A stretch of 64,000 bases of DNA from NCBI GenBank assembly GCA_003118195.1, contig BEXV01000153.1, positions 252,163 through 316,162 on the forward strand, written 5' to 3'. Numbering within the stretch: position 1 is the first letter of the stretch; each line of letters begins with the position of its first letter. Below are positions 24,150-35,574 of the stretch, one piece after another. The position numbers were made by a program, and so were the translations under genes. The notes under the pieces were generated by a model. That model was given only the letters and a program-made list of their open reading frames with translations, was not told where the DNA came from and searched no databases. Source of the DNA: Hemicentrotus pulcherrimus. Lineage: Eukaryota; Echinodermata; Echinoidea; Camarodonta; Strongylocentrotidae.

Positions 24150-26760
24150 CACGCAAAAATAATTTACCTGGACAAAAAAGTGATCGTCGACGATTTTTTT
24201 TCATTAGTTCTATGTGTAATACTTCAATTTATTATTTGTTCTTCTTTTTGAGGGGGGAGGGGGTGGATCATTCCCTTTCATGAATATGATAGATGGGAGA
24301 GAAATTGTTTTGTTCGTACTGAAAAAGAATCACACGTGGTTGGAAGTTTGGACCCGTGATTTGCTATGCCTACGTCTAGACTCCACAAAAGAGCCTATAA
24401 AATGAACCTACATTTGACGCGAAGACAAAATATAGTACAGTATATGAATAGGGCTTCGGCGTACCTGGAGACAGTGCAGCTTGTTCACCCCCTAGGATCG
24501 TACTGGATATTGCCTGAGGACACAAATCGGGCATTTTGTTTTCTTCTGACTTCCGCCCAGCCCTAGTGTGCGATGCGCCGTGATAATACATTACAACTTT
24601 TCCTCTTAGACGTGTTTAGCTATCAAGCGTAAAATGGTATATATCACATGTTCTGAAAGCTTTAACAGAACGTCTTAAAGTTGTATTATTATAGTTATTT
24701 CAAACCCCTGTCTCATTGTTTCTCCTGTTATGATTTCTTTTTTCAAAAACACACCTACATCCACGGTCACCCACGCAAGTTCCCCAAACGCTCTCCCGTA
24801 CAACTCCGCTTCCTTTAAATATACAGCTTTCTTCTCACGAAATTATATTTATTATGGCAATTCCACGATGCTCTTGAATTGGTTATCTAATAATTGTATA
24901 TGAAAACGGCATAATTAATTGAATCAAATACTTGCACATGTCTTTTCTTCCGTTTCTTACTTTGTATAACTACAAAATTCCTCCCTTTTTTAAAATATAT
25001 TTTAAGGTGTGTTGTCTTCGCTTCTTCCCATATTTCCAAATTTCTTCCTTTTATTTTCAAAATTATCGGATGCATGTGATCTGGTAAGATATGCTCTGGA
25101 GTAAGTTTTGATATATTATATTGTAAATATTTTATATATTGATTATATTGAATATATTGTATACATTGTCAGGCAGTGTCAACAATTTCACCCGCCCCCA
25201 CTTTATATTTCCTAGTGTATTCAAATGATTTATCAATACAAGAACAGCAATAAATATCCCAAAATCGACTAGTCATCTCGTAGCCTCGAATGGGTAATAT
25301 TCTATTCATACTCGTAGAAATGATCAGAGCATACTAACCGAAACACAAAGAACTAAAGACATATTTAGCGGAACCCACCGGCCCCCCTTTTTTAGGACTG
25401 TCATTCCTTTGAAAGAATTACATGGTGTAACCCTGAAACTCTATCTACAATTTAACTGTATCGTGTATGTTACTGTGGATTTCTTTTTTAATAATAATTC
25501 TGACTGTAAATTATGCGTAAGTCAACATATGTTTCGACGCCTGATTCGTCTTGTTCTTGTTGTTTTACTTGATCTTCTTCTTCTTTCGCAATAGTTACCA
25601 TTTTAAATTTGTTCGAACGAATCATCTTTGTTAATTTATGAAGGGATATGACTCTCCATAATTGTCTATGTGTACAGCATGTACATTAATCTATAGAATT
25701 CCATAACTTCGATTTGTCCATAGATATTGACTGCTTCAGGAGGGAAAACAAGATCCATAAATATGAACACGACTTTCCTCAATCAAGGTCACTAAATTGC
25801 CGCAATCAGGGCTCTTTCAATGCACCTGATGAGCGATCAAACTGCATCTAAAATATTCATAAATGTGTATTTACTATATGAACGAAGAAATTAATAAATT
25901 ATTTAAATACGCGGATAATCGAATCAATAATTAAACAAATTCAAGGCAGTCGTAGGATAACCATATCAAAGAAATGTTGTCGATTCGAGAACTAATCACA
26001 ATTATTGAAATGATATTACTGTCGGGAGAGGGTTTTACACTCATTTCCTGTATTTATAAAGTATATTGACTAAAAACAAAAGTTATGGTGGCTTAGAAAT
26101 ATAAAACAAAACATTCCTTTTTGCTCGTGAATATAGCGGAAACTGTACAGTGCTACAAAAGGAGTACTGACTGTAAAACGGGTATATTCTGATAGCTAGC
26201 AATACGTCTTCAATTTAGTGTTCGACCAATAAATGTAATGTGTTGCAACTATAGGGAACGGTTGAAAGTGCCGTTTGATCATATCATCGTGCAGCAAGGT
26301 CAGTTTGTAAGACGTGGTCGGCCCTAGAGGTAGATTATTAAATTCGATTAAGTATACATTAATTTTGCTGCTTTAACTAGAAACACGAAAAAATGGTTAT
26401 TTATGCGACAATGTAAAGATATAATGTCTGCTTAACTTTGAGTGTTAACCCATTTCCATAAAGGTGGTTTATAGTGGGGTTTTTTAAGAACTTTATCCTC
26501 CTACTTTGAAATTATTATAGAAACATTTGGTTTTACTGACAGACGCAGGGGAAATTATCATTGAAGCCCCTTCAACGATCCAAGGCACATAGTGATACGA
26601 AATCGACATGGTATCAGAAGTGCAAAAACTTTACTACTTTGTTTCCTTACCCCTTCCGAAATAAACTAGTGCTTTAAATAATTTGATAAGGAAAGAGAGA
26701 TATTAACGCAATGTGTATCCTTGTGAAAGTGCTTGAAATTTATTATTTCTTGATACCGTA
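24150..26760. other. gene-free stretch, nothing recognised
   Basis: AT-rich DNA. No coding exon, transposon ends or RNA gene was found by reading. A TA-rich patch lies near 25110-25165. Confidence 0.4.
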
Positions 26761-26766
26761 GGTAGT

Positions 26767-26800
26767 ACACACTGTGGGCCCCTCTTTGACCACAGTGTGT
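26767..26800. repeat. hairpin with perfect 11-bp arms
   Basis: ACACACTGTGG and CCACAGTGTGT surround a 12-base loop. The same CAGTGTGT word opens the tandem units that follow (27133, 27337), so this may be the worn edge of that repeat family. Confidence 0.6.
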
Positions 26801-26920
26801 CTTCCTTTTTTTGTACACCATAAGAAAACATAACACCATATGAACACATCGTAATGGTTGTTTCCCATAGAGTTAACCATATGAAAATGATGAGTGTTCA
26901 GCTTCCACACTGTCTACTTG

Positions 26921-27590
26921 CACGGTGTGTGTCACTGTGGTATGTACCACACGAGTAATGATGACTAATCATTTGACAATTGGATACTATGAACACACCC
27001 GTGGTTATCTAAGACTCGACGAAGGTCACTGAAAGTAGGAGAAGTCCCCTGCTGTGATCCACTAACTCATGAAGCCACATTATTTGTCACAATTAGCATA
27101 TGAACTTCGTGATTAATTCTATACTAATGTAACAGTGTGTACACGGTAGTGTTTTCTATCACATAAGACAAATGATACTAATTATTGGATGATTGGATGA
27201 TGTGAACACACCCGAAGTAATATAAATGTCACTGAACGTAAGAGAAGTCCCCTGTTGCGATCCACTAACTCATTTGTCACAATTAGCATATGAACTCCGT
27301 GATGATATCCATACCTTGCTCACATTATGTATATGGCAGTGTGTACACGCTGTGTTCTATCCTATAGGAGTAATGTTACTAATTCGTCCCTGTTTTCACG
27401 AAGTGACGGTAGTGAGGAAAATCGTCACGCAAAGTGAATGCAATTTTTTTTCACTACCGTCACTTCGTGAAAACAGCGACGAATTATTGGATGATTGGAC
27501 GGTGTGAACACTCAAGTGGTAATCAGACTCAACGAAGGTCAGTGAATGTAGAAGTCCCTTGTCGTGATCAACAATGCTCCAGTAGGTCGC
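26921..27590. repeat. three imperfect tandem units of about 205 bp
   Basis: Units run about 26921-27132, 27133-27336 and 27337-27590; the third is lengthened by an insertion. Shared blocks in order are 'cagtgtgtacacg', 'ttctat', 'aatgatactaat', 'attggat', 'tgaacacaccc', 'gtcactgaa', 'agaagtcccctg', 'gatccactaactcat', 'ttgtcacaattagcatatga' and 'cgtgat'. The first unit differs most. No unit has coding potential that survives in the others. Confidence 0.75.
27385..27481. mobile_element. 97-bp hairpin insertion with AATT target duplication
   Basis: Arms 27385-27415 and 27451-27481 are 31-bp inverted copies with one mismatch, starting CGTCCCTGTTTTCACG and ending CGTGAAAACAGCGACG, around a 35-bp spacer. 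AATT flanks both sides (27381-27384 and 27482-27485). Tandem unit 2 has the uninterrupted site 'tactaattattggatgattgg' at about 27177-27197, while unit 3 reads 'ttactAATT', the hairpin, then 'AATTattggatgattgg'. This neighbouring empty site makes insertion with a 4-bp duplication a strong inference. There is no open frame, so it is non-autonomous; the transposase family is not known. Confidence 0.8.
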
Positions 27591-27659
27591 TAATACTTCC
27601 GATTTCGCACCTGCCTCTACAGATTTCTCCAACCTCTCATATTCCGCCGTCACCCTGAA

Positions 27660-29304
27660 GATGGGTATCCATGTGCCTCTTCGTTAACGTGCTAAGACCA
27701 TCATTAAGGTGTGTACATGGGTTTATCATGTATTTTGTATATTTGCTGGCTTCTTTAGATTTTTTTCACCTGTCTCATATTCTGCGACGACCACAAAAAA
27801 AGGTATTTGTTGGCTGACTCTTCTCTCAACATTTTAAAAAGCACTTCAGGCTCTAGAACATTATGACATAATTATGTATATTTGTTGGTATTGATAGAAC
27901 ACCAATGTTTACATAACACATTCGTTGGACGACGAGAAAGAGAGCATAGTTAAAAGTTCATCATGTAACAGAGGGATTGTGTTATACACGCAAACACACG
28001 CACCCTCTCCCTCACCCACTTCGAGAATCAAGCACACGAACTGAATTTGGAACTCTACGGAATTCTACCAAAATGTAATCCTGCCATTAGGTTTCGCTTG
28101 ATCTTAAGCTAGTTTTAACAAAAATAGTTCGTGACCTCGGTTCGGTTTTAGCGGGATTGGTATAGGATACCAATACTTTGTATTTAATAGAGGGATGCAA
28201 GATACCGTTAGTGAATTTCCAACTACATGTTCCATTTTCACATTGTAATATAATTTCTGAGAATGGAAATTGAGAATGGATGCAAATCCTTTTTAGAACA
28301 TAACTTTGTGAAATTAAACAACGTATTCAAGACTCTTGAATCATTTTTAGCTCAGTGTTGAAATTTAAGATTCACGGTATACAAATAAACTTAATTTAAG
28401 GATTTTTGAGAGGCATTCTGAAAAAAAACTTTGCATAACAATGTTTTGGTATGGCTCTTGATTGCAATCATAAAGCGGAGGAGCTGCATCTAACGAAACA
28501 TTATGACAAACAAAGTTTTTTTAATCAAATATTTCATAGTTCTTAGCTGCCGGAGTTTTTGAAATCAAAATAATAGATAATAAGTAAAATCCAACACAAA
28601 TTCTTGGCAACGTTAGTAGTTAAAACAACATAAATTATTCGGTTTTTCTATTATCCTATCATGATGCATATTCTTTATATCAGAATAACATTCATCCATT
28701 CAAATTTTCTAGAATACACATCCCGGGGAAGGGGAGTGAAAGGTTAAAACTGCTTTAACATGCAAGGTATATACGCCATTTTACTTGGCCGTATGCACAT
28801 TCTTCTCTGTTTTCCTAACTATGGTCAGTGTTTCCTATTTGGTAATTCTCAGAACTCATTACTATCGTAGTCAGTTTGCACTAGCCCATCTTCCAAACAT
28901 CTTTCACATTGAAATGAATCTTCTTATCTTCTTGCCATTCAATATCTTCGTCTTCATATTTTCAATGTCAGTGTTTAATTATTTCTCCCCAAAACGTTCG
29001 TCTTTTTGCGTTTTCGTTATGACTTCATCTGGACCTTGCATTCAATAAGCTATTCCTTGAAATGATTGAGTCACCTTTTCCTTTTACTCTTAGGCTTACC
29101 TTGAACGTTTTCCGAACTTACACCTTTGGTTTTTCGTTTTTACAGGTGCATCCGATGGTCACATCTTTTGTAACAAAATGCATGGAAAGATGATGGATGG
29201 ACTTATTATTAATGGATATATAATTGTTTCCTTCCCGATTTTCTGAAAAAAAGGTGGTCGTGTGTTTCAAACATTGTTTACTTGAGGAACGAAGAAGTGT
29301 GAAC
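27660..29304. other. gene-free stretch, nothing recognised
   Basis: AT-rich unique DNA. The last 150 bases before 29305 could be 5' UTR of candidate exon C. No repeats with partners in the window were seen. Confidence 0.4.
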
Positions 29305-29360
29305 ATGTCTTACGTTCTGGATAAGATGAGCTTAAAGAGAAGGTTGATTTCTGGGAAGAG
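29305..29360 (+). CDS. candidate first coding exon C (partial gene), weak
   Basis: An ATG opens 18 codons plus two bases ending GAG/GTAAAA, an acceptable but weaker donor. The intron would start at 29361. The peptide begins MSYVLDKMSLKRRLI and is basic, unlike the acidic candidates at 7438 and 22789. Its phase equals theirs, which would happen by chance one time in three. The start context is weaker (A at -3, T at +4). It may be a third alternative N-terminus or simply chance. Confidence 0.25.
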
Positions 29361-29466
29361 GTAAAACATAATTTGTGAGCATTATCATTGTTATTATGCA
29401 AGGGTGGAAGAACATCAGATTAAACATTTTCCTTCAAAAGCATGGCTCTTCAAATGCTTTCATATT

Positions 29467-29487
29467 NNNNNNNNNNNNNNNNNNNNN
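29467..29487. other. assembly gap (21 N)
   Basis: Run of N in the sequence. It does not interrupt any recognised feature. Confidence 1.
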
Positions 29488-29797
29488 ATGTACATCATTC
29501 TGTGTACAGTGCTTGTAACTTTGCCAAGATTTGGCCAAATTTCATATCATTTTGATGATTCCAGAACCTTGCAATACACACAAATTCTTATATAATATAG
29601 ATGATCAACCTTTTCTGATAGATTCCACACCGTTTCTTTCACAATGCAATCCCATGACCATAACTCAACTGTATGTTTAAACCCAGCTTCATTCACCGAA
29701 ATTTAGTAGTGACAGTAGAACAAAGTTCTTATAGGTCGCCATTGAATCTGTTGGTACTCTTGAACTGCACACAAATTATTTTTACAATGTTGGTACA

Positions 29798-29910
29798 GTA
29801 GAGGTGTCGTGGTCTAAAGGATATGTGACCGGACTGTGGATCACATGGTTCTTGGTTCGAGTCCCCCTAGGGGTACTAATGTTCTTTGGCAAGACATTAA
29901 TATACGAAAT
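29798..29910 (+). mobile_element. tRNA-derived SINE, head region
   Basis: The RNA polymerase III A box is TGGTCTAAAGG (29810-29820) and the B box is GGTTCGAGTCC (29854-29864), an exact match to the GGTTCGANTCC consensus. Downstream comes 'tactaatgttctttggcaagacattaata', the same junction seen in the SINE at 56775-57150. The rest of the body is missing, so this copy is 3'-truncated or diverged. Lack of cloverleaf pairing at the acceptor end argues against a working tRNA gene. Confidence 0.8.
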
Positions 29911-31150
29911 AATACAATCTTCAATACAAACATATTTAATGAGGTATCTGAAGTCGGAGAACCATGAAAAGCCCATAAGTGGTTTGCTAAAAAATGATCA
30001 TCACCGAATGTATAACATAACAAAAACTGAAAGATCCACACTGTACAATATATTTGATAGGCGTTTATACATCAAGCTCGATATGCAATACTAGATAATG
30101 TTTGATTAAATGATATAGTTTGAAAGAAGGTTTAACAACAATGTATGTATTGTCATATTCATAGATGATAGGTGAAGCATTGTTTACTAGATTTATTAAG
30201 TTCAGCAGATGTATGAAAGGTTACAAAGATGTTGATCCTTTTTCCGACAAAATTGCTATGTTACATTCAGGAAAAGATACATTCAGATATTTACCTTAAA
30301 ACTTTCATTATTTTTTTACAAAACATTTTTTTTATACCAGCGTGCATTTCAAATCAGGCTTCTCGGGAATTCCATCCTCCATGCGATACAATGTTTCCAA
30401 AAATGATTTGATTTATTTCTCTATTAACCACAGTCTGCCTTCTTCCTCAAACGTTTCCCAGCCTACGTCAGAAAATTGTCAATTAATTTGGCCCATCAAA
30501 CTCAAAGCGATTGAGGTAGGCGGCTTTCCAACCTATGATGGTAGAACTCCATATAACGGAAATCATTTTTCTCTCTACAGGTCTACATAGAAATAAGAAG
30601 CAACGCTTGTTTCACTAAAAATCTAACGACAAAAGAGTCGAAACAGTAATCTATGAAGGCAGGTTTCTTATACTGGTCAGATAGCAAATACACGTTCCGA
30701 TATAGATTTAGCTTTACCTTGACTGAGGCTTATAACTTTAATGGTCTCTCACGATTAAGCGGGAGAGGCAGGGAAAAAAACTTCACGACCGCTGTTCGCT
30801 ATTGTATAAACTTCATCCCAAAACCTTTTTACTTATTATCTCAATTTTCATGAATTGACATTTGCCAAGTTACGACCATATAGTCTGAGACGTCAAAGAG
30901 ATGGGAAGTGGTTGTGGTGGGGGAGGTGGGGAATGGAGTGGGGGGGGGATGTTGAGAGGGGTCTTATTTGTAAATTTCGCAAGGGGAATTGTGTTCTGAA
31001 AAAGGGAAAGAGGCTGAGCCATGGGGGAATGTCGTATTTACTTAAGTGCTCACAAGTTTCCCAGAAAAAGTATAACTAAGTGCTTTTAATATTTATGCGA
31101 CTAATAAAATGAACAAGAGATAACGGGTGTCACCAACGGACGTGACCTTT
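29911..31150. other. gene-free stretch
   Basis: No gene recognised. A G-rich tract (about 30915-30960) contains a 10-G run. Confidence 0.4.
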
Positions 31151-31154
31151 TTTC

Positions 31155-31269
31155 TGTTGTGGTTGTTGTTGTTGTTGTTGTTGTTGGTTAAACAGGTCGG
31201 CAAGCTCGGGAGAAGCAATCTCCACCTCACTCACATACACAGACAGACACACACACACACACACACACG
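31155..31269. repeat. (GTT)n and (CA)n microsatellites
   Basis: About eight GTT units (31160-31186) and a CA tract (31228-31269), 40 bp apart. Confidence 0.9.
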
Positions 31270-31884
31270 CAGCCCATCCCTTCACTTTGCAATATCTCTT
31301 TGAAATTGGGGTGAACGCGGTTCTCTTGCAAAGCGTGGAAATGATAAAAGCACTTTAGCAATAACCTCGTTTTGCTTACTTCACGTACCCTATCGGAAGG
31401 GGGAGGGGGTAGAGCTGAGACAAATGTCTCGACTCTATCAGAATGCAAATATGTGGGTCTGTGTTGTATGAATTAGGTTAGACACAGCACTCTTCCTATA
31501 TTGCATTGTGGTTCGGTTGACAAGTAGTAGAATATATGATATGTAGATAGCTGATTGTATAAATGCAATGTCCATTTTTGTTTAGATATGGAAAAACATG
31601 ATTCAGCCTGTTAGATTAAGACCATTCTGCCCCATATCAAAGTAAGTTCATACTGAGCATGCTGAGGGATAGGTGTCTGTTATTGTCCTGGGAAACATGC
31701 CTTCATATCTAAAAGCAGCATGGATGATCGACTTTGGAAAAGGAGAGAGATGTTTGTCTGTTCACGACACGTGTTCATCGCACTTTAATGTTACGGAAAC
31801 ATTTGTTAACACAAAATAATTCGTGTGAGCACTGTCGATGAGCAAATGTTATATCGTCTGAACGAAGGGAGCTTCATAGAACAT

Positions 31885-32105
31885 AAAGAGAGAGATAGCA
31901 ATGATGGAGAGAAAGATAGACGGGGATAGAGAAGAGAGTGAGAGAGAAAAGTTTTTTTAAAAAGGAGAAAGAGAGGAATTATTATTCGTCACTGGGGGAC
32001 TTTATAGGAGACAAAGAACGATGGAAAAAGTAATATATAGAGAGAGAGAGAGATAGGGAGAGAGAGAAACAGAAAGAGAGAGAGAGAGGGAGAGAGAGAG
32101 AGAAA
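31885..32105. repeat. GA-rich microsatellite region
   Basis: Degenerate GAGA tracts with purer blocks at 32040-32055 and 32083-32102. Serine/leucine-rich minus-strand open frames here are translation of the repeat. Confidence 0.85.
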
Positions 32106-32109
32106 GGGG

Positions 32110-32938
32110 AAACAGCGATTGGAAGAGACTGATAGGAAAGAATGATGAGTAGAGAAACGAGTGAAATAATTTGATAAAGGACTTTTTTTCCCAAAACCAG
32201 GCGTTTGATAGTTAATCAAAATATTTAGTTATTTCAAATCAAAGGTTAGTTAAACCCCAATAGCAGATAGGTAGATTATATTGTTAATTCAAGGTGTCAT
32301 TTCATAAAGGTCTAATGCATTCCAGTCAAATATCAAGCTATAGTTATGATACAAGATCGGTATGAATCGGATTAAAGCTTTGCTGCAGTTCATACCCTGG
32401 AAAATAGAATTCAAAAGAATTTAGCACTATTATGATAACAAATCAGTTGGTAACTCCAGTTCAGAAACCTTCTTCAACACTGAACCTCTCTAGAGGCCAT
32501 TGGTTCCATTCAGAATTTCCGCTAATGATGATAGTGATTGTGAGCTAGAAATAATAAAATGAGCAAGACGCCAAAACCGTTAAATGCCATTATAGTTAAT
32601 GCATTTACCTTTATGACGTCATACTATTCATAACGTGGATTTTCATGGATTCATACATTAATTCCAGTAATTGTGGTATCAATGCATTCAGCGCTACCAT
32701 AAATAACAAGCGATGAACTAATTTGACTGGAATCTTTTATCAATTGTTGAAATGTTATCCAATGATTTATCCTACAGCCAGGCATGAACATCAAATTTGG
32801 TATTGTACGGCAAAAACAGTAGGAAGAGTATATCTCTCTTTTGTACCTCGTATACAACAATCATTACATTAAATTTTTCCTAAATGAAATTTCTAGAACT
32901 CGGGCAAAAATGTTGCTTTATTTAGATTTTAAAGAACA
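32110..32938. other. gene-free stretch, nothing recognised
   Basis: AT-rich DNA without a gene, inverted ends or repeat partners. Confidence 0.4.
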
Positions 32939-33252
32939 GGGGGATGTTTCACAAAGATCCTTAGTTGAACTTATCTCTAAGTTGGATTTAAAAATTATAG
33001 AGAGCCATTTGTAGCCATAAAATAGAATATATAAAAAAAGTGAAGATTCAAATATTTTTGACTTTTCATGACTTTCACATCAAGAACATGAAATTTCTCA
33101 TGATAATTGAAAATTTGAATGATTTGAATCAACATTTTATTCCTTTTAAAATAATTTTAGAAAAATATTGTCAAAGGTGCTAACTGCTTTCCATAATTAT
33201 TAGGTCCAACTTAGAAATAAGTTCAACTTAGGATTTTTTTAAAACACCCCCC
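32939..33252. mobile_element. 314-bp MITE with arms of about 48 bp
   Basis: The left arm starts GGGGGATGTTTCACAAAGAT and continues through 'agttgaacttatctctaagttgga'. The right arm is its inverted copy, ending 'aaaacacccccc', with a few mismatches and a T-run. CAG occurs just outside each end, a possible 3-bp target duplication blurred by the G/C runs. The AT-rich interior has no open frame. Related ends (GGGNTGTTTCAC...) are common on non-autonomous DNA elements of marine animals. Confidence 0.75.
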
Positions 33253-33436
33253 AGGACTTTGGAATAAAATCGAACAACTCCATGAAGTCAATCGCAAGCT
33301 ACCTACTTTGATGACGCTTAGATCTCATGCTAGCTGGATGTGGGAGGCGGAGCGTAATAATTCAACATACTCTACAAACACCAAACCGGTCGAGTGATAT
33401 CTGCTTTCTCATATCCTCAACACGATATGTACATGT

Positions 33437-33590
33437 ACATACATAAATACATATTTATATTTATATAGCGTCTTTACATAAACATGCTCAAAGCGCTTTA
33501 CATTAGTAAATAAAACAGAATAATTATTTTGCTCTCCGAAACACTGTAAATTTGTTGTGTAAAGCTGTGTAGAGCGTTTTATCCAGGATC
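33437..33590 (-). mobile_element. SINE-like 3' tail fragment
   Basis: On the minus strand it reads 'gtaaagcgctttgagcatg', then 'gacgctatataaatataaat'. That is the arrangement of the SINE tails at 56775-56850 and 49680-49710. No tRNA head was found; the rest ('aggatcctgga' and beyond) is unassigned. Confidence 0.55.
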
Positions 33591-33599
33591 CTGGATAAC

Positions 33600-35500
33600 A
33601 TTTTAAAGCGGCAAGCACGAAGAAGCAAAGCGACCGACCTTCAGACATTTTAGTTTTTTGTTTTTTTTTACCCATAAAAGATGATGAATTGATGTAATTA
33701 TATTTTGAAATGGGCTCGAAATAATGGAGAGATTAGTACAGCCGATGCACTGGACTTTAATAAACGAATTAAGCGTTTACAATGGTCGCATTCATTTTTA
33801 TTAAATGCTACCTTATTCTGAAATGAGAAACTATACCTTTACCTTCAATAAGCAAGGAAACAAAAATTTTGTCCCCCTCATTTTAATTTATTTCTAAAAA
33901 AAATTAACTTGCACTTGAGTTTGGACACAAATATTGAATATACAAGAAAAAGGGACACACAAGGGGAGACAATACTGTAATCTTCACCAATAGCGAAATA
34001 AAAGGGGTGGTGTGGCGCCCTATTTTCTTTCTTTTTTCTGGCTTTGATTGTTTATTAATATATTCATTAATTAGTTTATTTCATTTATCAAATCATTTAA
34101 TGGTTTATTTTATTCCTTTTATGAATGTATCTTCTTATTCATTAATTTATCAACATATTTTTCTGTAGTTAGCGGTTGTATTAACTCCATGAATAACAAT
34201 AAGAAAGAAACAAAAGTGAAAAAATGCATTGCTTTAGAATGGTGTCAAATGGATATTAAACAATTTTTAAAAAAGTAAGTTTATGTAGGGTGAAAGTTAA
34301 AGGTTGAACTCCACAGTAATGAAAACGAATAATAGGCAATGCTCATTATAGCGGTACTGTGATACAATATCAAACCCTAGACTTTCAACCACAAACATGG
34401 ATTCGTTGTCGTTTAGGCGCCTATTACATTCTGACCAAGACATAAAACGTATTCTATTTCAAGTTGTTATTTGATGATAGTTGCATAAATTAAAATGTCA
34501 CTAATTTTCACTTTTTTTGAAATCCACGAACTTTAGTAGAAATGATAGTAGGCATTAAGTCAAAACTATAAATATTTTACTTTCGAGATTCCTGTCTATT
34601 TGTATTTCTGTGGGTAAATTGTATTTAATCTCATAGATATAGAATATTTGCTTTTAAAAGGAATATATATTTCAGTCATCTTCAAATAGTACGAAGTTCA
34701 TACAAAAATTATCGATGGCACCACAATTGGTATCGATATCTCGTGCACAATCATATTTGGTCGTCTGCTAAACAAGATTATATGGCATGCTTCACGAAGA
34801 CAGGTGATTCTCATCCAACCAAAGGAAATTCATTATCGATCGAGCAAGCCGAGAGGAATAGATATTCCGTCGGAATTTGCTGAGACTTTTTTTATCATCC
34901 TCATTTTCTTGTTCCTTATTGCTCTTCCTTCTTTCCTCCAACTTTAATGTTATCGGTAACAGAAAGAGGAGTGTGTTTTAAGGAGGGAAGGTTTGCACGC
35001 TAGACTGGGTTCTTTAAATACGCTGACTTGGAGACGAAATTCAATTCCAAACAAAACCCGTGTGGGCGGTAAAACTGTATGTACATGTATGTGTATACCA
35101 AGAGAGATGGGGAGAGAGAAAAAGGGGATTGAAATGAAAGTGGAGTTAATATATGACATGACATGCAAATAATGAAAATGAAAACCCGAATGAAAAAGTA
35201 ACAGATAAAGTGTCCTCGAAGTGAATGGTAGGAATGAACGAATTTAAGGTGCTCACGGGATTTCGTTGGTTGCGAGTATACATTGATAATTCATCAAAAG
35301 GGTGAGAATTTTATCAAATGGATGTTGAAAAAGAATTGGCTGTTCCAAAAAAAATTTGAGTTGCTTTCGGAATCCTAAATCAACTGATAAGGGGGCGACC
35401 TCGGTATGGTAAATGCATATGATATGTGTGGGTGTGCGTGGCTATATGTATAGGTAATGTGACGATGAGGGAGATGACGTGTGGGTGGGGTTTGGATGGC
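33600..35500. other. gene-free stretch
   Basis: AT-rich DNA with an ATTA/TTTA-rich patch (about 34040-34165). Nothing coding was recognised. Confidence 0.4.
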
Positions 35501-35507
35501 GTGTGTG

Positions 35508-35571
35508 TTAACGTGCGTGAGTGTGAGTGTGAGTGTGAGGGTGAAGAGAGAGAGAGAGAGAGAGAGAGAGA
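35508..35571. repeat. (GTGAGT)n and (AG)n microsatellite
   Basis: Several GTGTGA/GTGAGT units are followed by a pure AG tract of about 13 units. Confidence 0.9.
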
Positions 35572-35574
35572 TGG

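Noticed and set aside
29810..29870. Possible functional tRNA gene
   Set aside because: A and B boxes are good, but the acceptor stem does not pair and the sequence continues into the SINE body.
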